64,000 nucleotides of DNA from Plectrocnemia conspersa (lineage: Eukaryota; Arthropoda; Insecta; Trichoptera; Polycentropodidae), in NCBI GenBank assembly GCA_009617715.1, contig VTFK01000092.1:1178001-1242000 (forward strand). Reading direction: 5' to 3'. Within the stretch, counting starts at the first letter, position 1. Every line of letters starts with the position of its first letter. Shown piece after piece: positions 27,701 through 39,700 of this stretch. The notes beneath the pieces are model-generated. The model had not been told where the DNA came from. It saw only the letters and a program-made list of their open reading frames with translations, and made no database searches. Made by a program: the position numbers and the translations under genes.

Positions 27701-30700
27701 GGTCTACTGTATATAATCATAAAATGATTAATGATTATATACAGTAGACCACCCAATAATACGGTCAATTAGGGATGTGCTCTTTGGATGCCCGTTACTT
27801 TGTGTGTGAGCGAGCCAAAGGGAGGATATGTCTCATCACACGTACGTATTGCAAAAAAATATACGAGTATTTTATAGTCCCAAACTACACGCACCCAAAT
27901 AACACGTCTCCAATTTACCGTGTTATTGGGGGGTCTATTGTATTTTAAGTAAATTTGTAGCATTTTTCTGGGTTTTTTTTTCACAAATAAAATAATTTTG
28001 TTAAATAAATGTAATATATTATATTACAATATATCATAATGAATCACAAAAACCAAGCAATTAATTAGTATTTTAACAAAAATAATATTAAAAAGAAAAA
28101 TTTAAATAAAGCATATAATTCATGTAATAATAACATTTTTTGTATAATTATATAGAAGCAAACTCGAATAAAAATATTTACATTATAACTTAATTAAATG
28201 TATAATTTCAAATATAAATCTTATATTTATGGGAAAATATTGTTGTATAGTTTTATTTATAGACTTTAACCTATTATTTTTTAGTATGTACAAATATCGA
28301 TAAATGTTTAATCTGTGATTTCATAGAGAAGCTGATTTTTAATTAGTGTGTAATTTTACATTTTGTATATACGAGACATCATTTTATCTCTAAATCAAAA
28401 GAAATGTACAATGTTATCAACGATTATATATTTAATGAATATATAATCATTTACAAAAATATGTTCAACGGTTTAATTAATCAGTTAGGGAAAAAGAATT
28501 TTGCGTTTTCCTCATTTTTTTATTATATATTGCAAAGTTCAATACAACTAAAAGCAAGTTTTTTGTGTGATATAATATTTCATAATATGTATGTACAAAA
28601 ATTATGTAAATTACATTGTAAGAAATTTATTAATTACAGCTAAAATATTATTATTTAATCTTTGTTATAGGATGGAATATGTTTATGAATAACCTGATGG
28701 GGTCCTAAAAGTTTCTCTGGCTATGAACACACCGGAAAGTTTAAACAAGTGTTCAACATGCATATTTTGCATACAAATCACAGGTCAAATGACACATTGC
28801 ATCCGATTTGAATAATCAAACGAGCTCAATTGCCCGAATGAACAGACGTCAGAAGTAAACTCGTGAGATAAGATGCTTCGTTTCCCGGAAAATCACAATC
28901 AAAAACAAACAACGACGCTTTTTCATCATATTCATAATGCTCTACAATTACTGTAGAGACAAGCATTGTTACCGGTTTAGTGATTTGCAAAAAGCGACAT
29001 ATTTGCCTCGGAAGAAAAAAATACACAGATGAAAAACGCAATAACGGAAAATTACTTTATGTAAATGTTATTATTTTTCTTTCAGATTTTATGGGTTTAA
29101 AATAAACATACATTTACCGATTACGTTATTCACTTCGAATGAGTGGATGCTTTTGAAGTTGTTCATTAGTAAGCTATTCATGTCGAGAAAAATTTATATT
29201 TTTCTACGAATGGGTGGAAATGATTGGATAACGCGTCAAAATTATATACTGAAAGTTTAATGAAAGAGCTTGTAAAATTGCAGATCTGTTCAATGTCAAT
29301 TTGATCTCAAAAATAATATATGTATATATATCTTCTCTTCACTGTATAAATACCTATAATATATAGGGTAAAGCGTACTTCTGAATTTTGTTTCGAGATC
29401 GATTTTTCCGTTGAATTGTACATTTCTACTTGAAGGTTGGAAGCTATAGTACAATTTAAAACATTGAACGATACATCTCCACGTATGATACAATACAGAC
29501 ACAATGAAATATAAAAAACATTAGAGATTAATCATAAAAAATGTTTAAATTTTTTTATAAATTCAGAAGAAAATTTATCTTCTAGCTTGTCTCCGAGAGA
29601 CATTATAATAATAAACAACATCTTAATAATTCCTAAAATAATACAGGTAAATCCTAAGGGTATTCCCCATGTTAACATTAACATAAGTAACTCTTAAACC
29701 GGTTGTTAGATTAAGGAAACTAATGATTTTATAAATTTGGGCTACTTTTATATATACAGTAGCGATCTTTTTTAATATAATATAATTGTGCGTAGATTAA
29801 AACCGGTATCGGTAGTAGGACAATATTTTTTTTAACAGTTGTTTTATTTATATGCCCTTGATTTTGAACGAGAATTTTATAAAATATTTTATTTTTATAA
29901 AAGTATTTTATTTTAGTACAACGAAGTACGTTTAGTAAAAATAAATAAAAAAATATATCTGGCATTAAGTTAGAGAATATGAATCAATCGATGCCAGAAC
30001 ACCAATGACATTACACAGAAAATAATTTTTAGAATTCTAATAATGTTTCATAATAAACACATATAGTTGGAAGCTAATTTTATGTGCGATATATATTATT
30101 TTAATGATAATATTTTACAAGAGTACCTAATCCTTCCTATATCATTTTATTATACCTGTATGAAGGCTATAAACTCGATGTGACAGTGACGACTTTATGA
30201 CTGAATACATCCTTCCTGATAACACTGTTTGGATAAAAATAATAGACTTCTTGTCAACTTGGTCTTGTATGAAAATAAACTTAAATAATCTTAGCTTATA
30301 TCATACTTTATAACCTATAGCACATTAGCCCATTAATAAACCTAGCGAAGCGTGTCTTCAACAACCGCATTCGTTTGTGTCAAACAGTCTATAATTCGTA
30401 TCCAGAAAGAAACACGCGATCTCAACTATTGTAGAAACTATAGCAAAACACATCGCAGTATTTAATTGGTTACGTCTTCGATAATTATCTTCAAAGAGCG
30501 GTCGTTAATTGGCCTAAACGCCTGCCATAACCGACTTTATCCGCTCGCCGCTTTTCCGCTTCGTGAAAAGCGGAAAGTTTGGAATCCACTGGTTTTGAAT
30601 GATATACGGGCGCAATCGAGAGCACATGTTTGGTGATTCATTACAAATTATAATAACAATTGGACTATCGCTCGTGTTTTTGCAGTCAATAAAAAAACAG

Positions 30701-33700
30701 CAGTTCGTTGTTGATTTTTTAGAAAATTGTTAATAAAGAATTGAAAAAATGCGTCATAAACATTGTTTCAATTATATAGTCTTGTCATAAAAACCAAGTT
30801 TGTTGATCACTTGAATTCTATGATATAGCTGCGACTTCTGTGAGAGTCCTGATGGACTATATGATCCATACTTCTTTCTGATAATGCTCATTTAACACAA
30901 AATAATCGCCTACATATAAATTAAATTCAGCGCTAGGTACATCAGCAAACAACGCCGCGTGTAACCTCTACATACATACATATGTATAGCTATAATATCG
31001 AATCAAACAACGCTGGAGGATAGAGTCGCACCAGAATCTGTGTGAGGGTGAGGATAAAACTCGGGACGGAAAGAGATGGAGAAAACTCGTCCTGTTGGCC
31101 ATGGCCCTGTTGGAGACTAGCATAAGTGTGTACTTCTGAAACCAAATCCTTCGTTTTGTTTGATTTATTTTTTATGTTATTTAATTTAATCACGGAAAGA
31201 GATTATGCCGATGACATATGAAATTCTTTTCAAAAAAGGTGGAATCGCCTATCCATCGGCATCGAACATTTTAGATCCGAAATAGGGTGACAACGTGATT
31301 GAAACACGGTGTAAAAATAGTGCGGTTCATTAAAACTTTAAGAGCAAAGGAAGGACCAAAAATTCCATATACATATGTTCCGTGATTGCAAATCGCTGGT
31401 GAGGGAGTCTGTGGTGAACACATGTGTCACTACAAAAAATTGAGTTTTCTTTGGCACAACACGCACACTAAGATCCGAAAAGTAGTATTATTAGGTTGTT
31501 TAATAATTGCGTTTTTTTCTCTAATGAAAATATCATTTAATCATATTAATTTTCATATATTCTTAACGTGCATTAATCGGTACAATATTAAAAATGTTTT
31601 CACTATGCGTTAAAAATAAGAATAATATACCTAGCTCTTTATTTAGTGCGCGTATTTTTTCTTTATTTGTTGTAATTACTCATAAAATATTAATTTTAGT
31701 AAAAATATAAAATTGCATATTGAGAAGATGAACGTAACAGGTGTTCGCGCAAATTACGTCACCAATGTCTAAATAAGAATATATACACTTTAATTAGACT
31801 GTGCTAACATACGGATGAAAAACATCTACTCTGAGCCTAAACTGTGTTGACTATTAAAAACTGTAGATGATGGAGCGATTTTTTATTATTAAGGCGTCGT
31901 CACAACCACGAGCTTTATGAACTCCACGCTGAGTGTCATACATATCTATTCTACACAATTATTAAGTCCGCGAACTTTACGGGCGGCTGCTGAAATATCG
32001 TCGTAGCGTGTACAATCGCCGGAAAATCAGGCGGAAACTTGTTGCATCGCAATGTACGAGTGTGAATTGTGATTTCGAGCAATTCTTTTGTCACTCTAAT
32101 AAAGCCGTGACCGGACAAATTGCGTCTCCTAAAAAGAGGGTTACGACCCCGCACCAATGAGGCTTCGCCCCTCTCTCCACGCCCCGGGGGGGACCCCTGA
32201 TTTATACTGTGTACACAGGAAACTGAAAGAAAAGGCACGTTTTCTCTTTTGCTATTGCACTGATTGATATGTAAATTGAAGATATTAATTTTGAAACTTC
32301 TGGACTTCAATTAATAAGATTTTTTCGTATATGTAACAATAATAAGTAATTATAAAGATGATCAAGTTTAATTTTAAAATATAATACGCTCGTAAAAAAT
32401 ATAAACGATTTTAGTTAGAAAGTGTAGAATGATAAAACATACATAACCGTCTAGGCTTTATTTATATTATTATTATTATATTATATAAACATGCGTAAAC
32501 ATGAGTTACAGTTCTACACAAGACGCCTTTCTAAAAATGTGCTTATTTGAGAATAACGATTTTTTGACCGATTAGTGCATTGTTTACAGATGTAGATCTA
32601 TTACTGTGTGCTGATTTCTAAAACAATATTGGAATACAAAAAAATGTGTATGAAACTAGCAATTAAAACTGGGAATATTAAGTGTACTGAAAATTGTGTC
32701 AAAAAAGTGCACCTTCAAGAATAGTAGTAGGTTCTTAGATTGGTTAGAAGAATATGTTTTTTCCATATCTAGCAGTCCTGTTTTTATTAATTCACACCCT
32801 AATTTTTTTAATTATCTAACTTCTGCGAATGTACTTCGCATCTCTAAATTTTATAAAAAACATGATTGTAGCGTGTCGCCAAATTCTAGGAATAACTTTG
32901 ATGTGCCATTGGTGAAAAAAGACTACCGAGCTTTTAATAATTATATCTCAAAGCATAGTTTTAAATATAGGGTAAATTTATTAATTAAACTTTTAAGTAA
33001 TTGAAAACTTGTTTCAATATAACCTGACTTTGCAAAACTTTATATTCACCACAAATTTTACAGAAAAAGTATATAGTGGACCAATGAAATATATTAATAA
33101 TCTTCTGTTCTAAATCTTATTTTGTTCAATTATGGGTAAAAAGTATTCAAGTAGTACTAGTAGTGTATTAGTAGTATGCATTATAGTTCTAGAATATAGT
33201 AATATATATAATAGTAAAATTAAAAGTTCCGCGAAACAATAATAATTTTTTTTTTAATTATAATCTTGAGTATAGCTATAATAGTTATTTTAATTTTATT
33301 TTGAGCATTATTTTTTCTTTTGATTTAATAACTTATTATTGTACATATCAACAAAATTGCCATATAGTGCGAAGAAACACACACAAACGATTGCTTGAAT
33401 CGATAATAATTCAGTAGTTTACAGACAGAAAGCTTGCGCCTCATTTAAACTTGAATTTGTTATAAAATACAAGTTGAAATGCAGTTTAAGTAAATTTAGG
33501 ATAAGTAAATCGAACGTATATATGTATCGTGGGCTTTAGAGCTAATCCAAACTTGCCATCTCTTTCTTAATTATGAATAATGATGAAATGGATGGCCCTC
33601 GAACTGACTGTGTTAACGCAAATTGAGTGTAGGTTTGCTAGCAATACCATTCTGCCATCAAATGTTTCAAAATGTCGACATTTACAAAATGTATAAGCCT

Positions 33701-36700
33701 TTTAAAAATTCCCACAGAGAAAATTAAAAAGGACAAAAATGTTTTGAAAAATAAATTTTGGAAAATTATTTGTTTTTTATTATTTAGTTTTTTTTTATTA
33801 TTATTTATAGGTAAATATTTGCCTATTTGAAATTTTTACTTGAAAATATCTCAGCTAAATTTATCAGACTGGTCAACAACCTTTTTTTCAAAACGGTGAT
33901 TTTTAAAAATCATAAAAAAGTATAGAAAAAGATTTTCATTATAAAAATTAAAAATATTTTTTTATAATTTTATTGGTAATAAACTTTTTTTAAAAAGAAC
34001 GGTAACTGCTGTAGATTTCTAAAAAATATATCAATCTTGTAATTATCTTAAATGGAAGTTATTAAAAAAATCTCCATATTCAGTTAAAAAACATTGGAGA
34101 AAAATTCATAAAAATCTATAATATAAATATATATAAAAAAAAAACAAACTGAGATTCAGTTTTGTTGTACTATATATAAAAAGTTTCATTTAATTAGAAG
34201 ATGTGCGTTAAAAGACCAAACGAACTCTTAAAAAGTTGTACTAACCAATTATTGTCTATCCTAAAAATCAAGTGATAAACAACTAGTTTTATTTTCAATT
34301 TTGCAACATAGACAGTTATTTATATCAGCGACTAAGATAATTTAAATTAGATTCATAGAATTTTTATTATGTGAATTTCCAATTTTTAATCAGCTAGTTT
34401 AAAATTTATTTTTTTATTTTTGTCTAAAATGTCGTTGAAAAGCAAACATTCAAATTAGATGCAAATATCATTTTGTAAATTTGTTAACAGGCAAATCAGT
34501 GCTTTTCAAACATTTAATTAAGAATAAGATCCAATTTCACACACACCAGATTTGTACGAAGTTTTTCTTAAAAAAAGTTTTTTTTTGTATTTATTTCAAA
34601 AAAATAAGATATTAAATATAATAGTATACATTTTAATATTAATAAAATGTATTTATAAATAAAATGCGTGTACTTGTAGCAAATTATATAAATATTATAC
34701 GTTAACTAGAGTTAAACAACATTATTTAAAAGAACCTTGAATGTGTTCCGCTATTGTGTTTTATTCTTTTATATATAAATGATAGAGCAAGGTCATGGAT
34801 GAATATAATTTATGTACAGAATAACAAAAAATGTATATTTACTCTAGAAACCTACTTAGATTTATAAAAAAAAATAGTTATTGAAATTAACAAGTTACTT
34901 AAGAAAATTAGGTCTTTGCCAATAAAAATATTTTTTCTAGCTCAAAAATATATATTTTACTTTAAAAACTTAACCATCGGATTTTTTTTGATAATAATTT
35001 TCTATCGATAAAATAGATTCTATTATTCCCGTTTGATTTACGTGATTAGCGCCAGTTATGATGCAAAAAATCGCAATAATTCATTTTTAGCCAGCAAAAT
35101 TCGTGACGCTCCGACCTGAATCCGGTCTAAATCTGAAGATTTTCAGATAAACAAACATTCTTGAGATGCATTAAGTACGTGGTAATATGCACAAATGAGC
35201 CGTGACATCAGTGAAATACGTAAATGTCCTATATTTTAACTAAATGTGCTGCGATCGAGGACAGTTTCAAGATCGTGACTCAAAAGCGAAGTATATTTTT
35301 TCAGATTTAATTTTAGAACGGAAGGTATGATCAGTTAGAAGTCTTCTAACGATACTAGAACGGTTGAAGGGTGAACACAATTTATGAGATGACTAATACC
35401 CAATTGCTGCTGGTAGAGGGTGTAAGCATTGAATAAACATTTTACTTCCCGTACAGTAATTCTAAAAGAAGTAAAAATAATATTTATTAGTATTTTTTTA
35501 ATACGAATGTATAGGCATTGATTTTATTTTTGTTACTTATACTACTCATAAATATTGTTAATATATTTTATTAATAAACAAATTTATAAGTTGAGGAATA
35601 ATATTTTATTGCCTATTGATGTTACGCTCTGAACACAGTGTGCTTTGTTTTGTTTTCTGAATTAAGTAAACAATCGCGATATTTTCACAAATAGTATGTT
35701 GAAGTAGCGTATGTATTATCTCGAATTAATTCTAAGTACATCTTTAAAAATGTTGAAACTGAGCATTTATATTGCTGTTTTTAATACAAATCTCTAAAAT
35801 TTAGATTTATAAATAACAAATACTATTGCTATTTATATATATATAAAATTCAATCTATCTAAAATAAGCCGTAAGCAATTTTTTATATCTGCTACTAAAC
35901 TTTCACTGACAAACAAAAATGCGTAGGAAAAAATGGCACAAAAAACGAATCTACAAGATGCATTGTTTTCGTTATTAACATTCAATTAAACTAAAGAAGC
36001 TTATTTATATTTATGTTGGAACTGAACATATAAGTTTATGTATTTTTTAATAGTAGAAGAAAAACAGTGCATTTATATCAATATAAAAAAATATTGTATG
36101 TATTTTCAAAACAGCCGAAATCGAGGGACAGCTATTTTACAATAATTGTGTTTGATGCTGTTGTTGAATTACATTTTACGTTCAGTAAAGCACAGTTTGA
36201 GTATCACTGCAAAAAAGTCAAATTTCGGAGATAATTTATTTCTATAATAACAGAAGAATCTGCTATCCATATTTAATTTTAGATATATGCTATTTTTCTT
36301 AACACAAAATTTGTACAGTCACTATTTTAGAGATAATTTATTCTTCTACAGTAAATCCTCAAATTGAGAAATATGATATTTTTCTTTACAATTAGCATTA
36401 TAGATCTGCAAAACCTTTTAAACAATAACTAAGCAATTAAACAATGATGTCAGTTTTTTCGGCTGATTACAATCGGTTGAGTCACTGTCATGTGACTCTG
36501 ACCTGTCGAGTTAAGACAGTGATTTATTATGTGCGAAATTTTTGTCCATGTGCGAAAATTTCTAAATGGCATTTTCGTTAAAATTTTCCTCTTCAGTTAT
36601 TCAACATCTTTTAATATCTTTCAAATTGTTTTAAGTGTGCAATTTGAAAGTATAAATAATAAACTCTTCTCGGAAAATTTAAACTTTTCGTGGAGAATTG

Positions 36701-39700
36701 TTTTTTATAAACCAGTTTTTATCAACTTATTTTTGAATCAGGACTACTTGTTAAAAACAACATCGTCACTATTGTTTGAGAATGACCTCTGCGGCTTGAT
36801 GAATATTATATCCATATGTATTCAAGAAAACATTAAGAGTAAATGTTATTATTATATAATTATACTGTATTTTGACATCTGACCTTCATGTATCAATATT
36901 ATATTGAGAAATGAATTTTAATTATTATATTGGATGACAATTACATTATAACATACTACATATGTACACAATGCTAATAAAGTAATTACTTAATGTATAT
37001 TAATAACTTTTATGACAACAGGGTCATATTGTGGTTAGCATTACAAAAAAAATCACCGTTGAGTCAATAAAGGATATGTCTTTGAGATATAATTGAAGAG
37101 ATTTCAGGTAGTTTAAAGAGTATTTAGATAAAATCTGTTGAATAATATAACGCTTTAGATTAGATATGTTCTACTTGTATATTTTTTTAAGATGAAAACA
37201 TCAATCAACAACGGGTTTTAGCACATAATAATATATTAGCATAGTGTAAAATTTTCCATTTGTATTCCATACACGAAGTAAACTTTTAAAATGCTTAAAA
37301 TCAATTTGTCACAATTACAAAATTTTAACGACGCCTTTTAAGAAGCCAATTTGTCATGAACGATTACCCACATATTGTGCTGAAATAAATTATTCGTATT
37401 GTGGTGTCTTTATGCGTTAAAAATATAAATATTTTAGATACATTTTGACAGAATAATAAAATAACACAAGGGAAATGTTTGTTTATATGTCATAAATATT
37501 TTAATGGTTTTATTCATATTTCCATTAAAAAATCTGAAAAATTGGTATTGTAAATATCTGGGTTAAGTTTGCTTATTAGCCAGTTTAGTCCACCATCTTG
37601 GTTCAAAATGGCGTTTGTTGATTTTTTAAGTTAAAGAAGAAGAAAAATCGTAAAAAAGTTAATAAGCAAAAATGTTTTCAAGTATATTTTTTTTATTTTG
37701 TTTTTATGGAATATAACGGTTTTTGTTTAATACCGTATTTTAATCAGATTTTCATCATTGTTTCAAACAAAATGACTTTGAAAAATTAATATAAAATTTC
37801 TTGGATGAGTCTGCTAAGCTTGTTTCAAAATGGCGGTTATTAAAAAAATGTAATTTCGTTTAAAAATCAAACAGAAAAAATGTAAAACTGTTAAAAATTT
37901 GATGTAATAAAAATAGTAAAAATACAAATATGATGTGATATAGCGGTTTATGAGGACACAATAAGTGCGGTAGTTTTACTCATATTGCCATATTTTTTTG
38001 TAAAATAGCCACAATAAATATCTTTGATAAGTTTGTTAGCTAATCTGAGCTGCCATTTTGTTTTTAATCGCGTTTTTTCAAATGTCCGTTTATTAAAGTC
38101 CGTTAAATCTTAAATGTTTTTAAATAGAAATTAAAATATTTATTTTGTTATGATTTTTTGTCAAATTACTTTCGCAGTTTTTATAAGATTTCATATTCTA
38201 AAAATGAATCTTACAAATATATTACCTCAGATCGATAGGCAGTAATTCAAATATTAAAGAAATGAAAAATAATCTTGTATAATTATAAATATAATAAATA
38301 AACTGCCGCAGTATTGATAATTAAATTGTTAATATCTCAGCTTACTTCGTTAGCCAGCGTGAACTGCCATTTTGTTTTAAAATGGCGGTATTAAAGAAAA
38401 ATCATCGGAACTCGCTAAAAAAAAACTTATTTTGAGAAAAAAGTTAAAAAATGTTTTATTTTATGTAGTATATAACGATTTTTAAATGACAAGATAACTC
38501 CTAGTTAAAAATATTTTATAATAGAAACTGTAATAAAAATCTAATACATAGTATGTATTTTTATTATTTTTTTCCGTGTGTTTTTTTGTAATAAGTGCAG
38601 CTTTAACCATATTTAATGAAACTTTTCTGAAAACAGACCTAATAAATATCTTTGCTAAGTTTGTTACCCGGCCTGATCCGCCATTCTGTTTTTAAATGGC
38701 GGTTATTCAAAAAGAAACGTAACTTTGCAAAAAAAAAAAAAATCGTTATTTTTGCTGTTTTTGTCGGGCAGAATTGTAGGTCGACTTTTTTAAGAAATAT
38801 GTTCATACAATTTTACATTTTTAATCAAGATTTTGAATCTCAGTGTGAAGTTGTTATCAAAGTACGCAAATAAATAGCTTTTCTCGTAATTCCAATTAAT
38901 TGAAGTGAATTTTCTGGCAAGCGTCAGTGCGATCAATTCTGATTTAGAAATAAACTTGTTACTTTTACATTTTTCATGAGACAATCGAAAATAAATAACA
39001 CAAATTTAAGCAGGGTTCAGTCACAAAAAAACACTGATAAGCTCTACCTGTAACGAAAAAGGAGTCCTATTGTTTACCTTCTATACATTTGCATTGAAAT
39101 TTTAGTCACGGTTTTAAGAAGCGAATCGAAGTTTATCCACGAAACGTCAATCAATGTGCGATTACGCTTTGTAGAACGGAAGTAAATCAAAACACTATTT
39201 CTAGAAAGTAGACATATGTGAAGTACTTTCGCGGTGTTAAATAAAGATTTCGTCAATCGAACGTCACAGAAATTCGTAAGTAGACATATCGTTTAACATT
39301 TTGATTATTATTGGCGATTGTGTTTGCTATTAAAGGCTGCTCGAAGGTTGAAATTTTAAATTCTCAGAATTTAAAACAACTTTTATGGCTTCGTAGACAT
39401 ATTTGCGTTTTCCTCGTTTGTCGACATTGAAATTTCATTAAATTATAATGTCATTTTGAATTTGCTGGGGGCGCCATCTTGTTTACAAATCTCAAACGTG
39501 CGATTTTTTTTAAATGTTGGCAACGACTCGAAAACGCGGCGTCCATTACTCGAATTAATTTGAATTTAATGTATTTATTTTTAAATCGAATCGGCCGCAA
39601 TAACGGCGAACGCCATGTATGCACAACGGCGATTGCGATCCTTTTCGCCACTATTGCCACAAAAAATGGGAAGAATAAATGCGCGTCGAAATAATACGAA

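Noticed and set aside
31951..32310. 119-codon minus-strand open frame
   Set aside because: Low-complexity Arg/Gly stretch in a GC-rich patch, no motif, no splice or start context; kept only as a compositional feature.
36529..36882. 117-codon hydrophobic plus-strand open frame
   Set aside because: Phe/Ile/Asn-rich composition as expected from AT-rich DNA; no pattern of a membrane family and no neighbours that support it.
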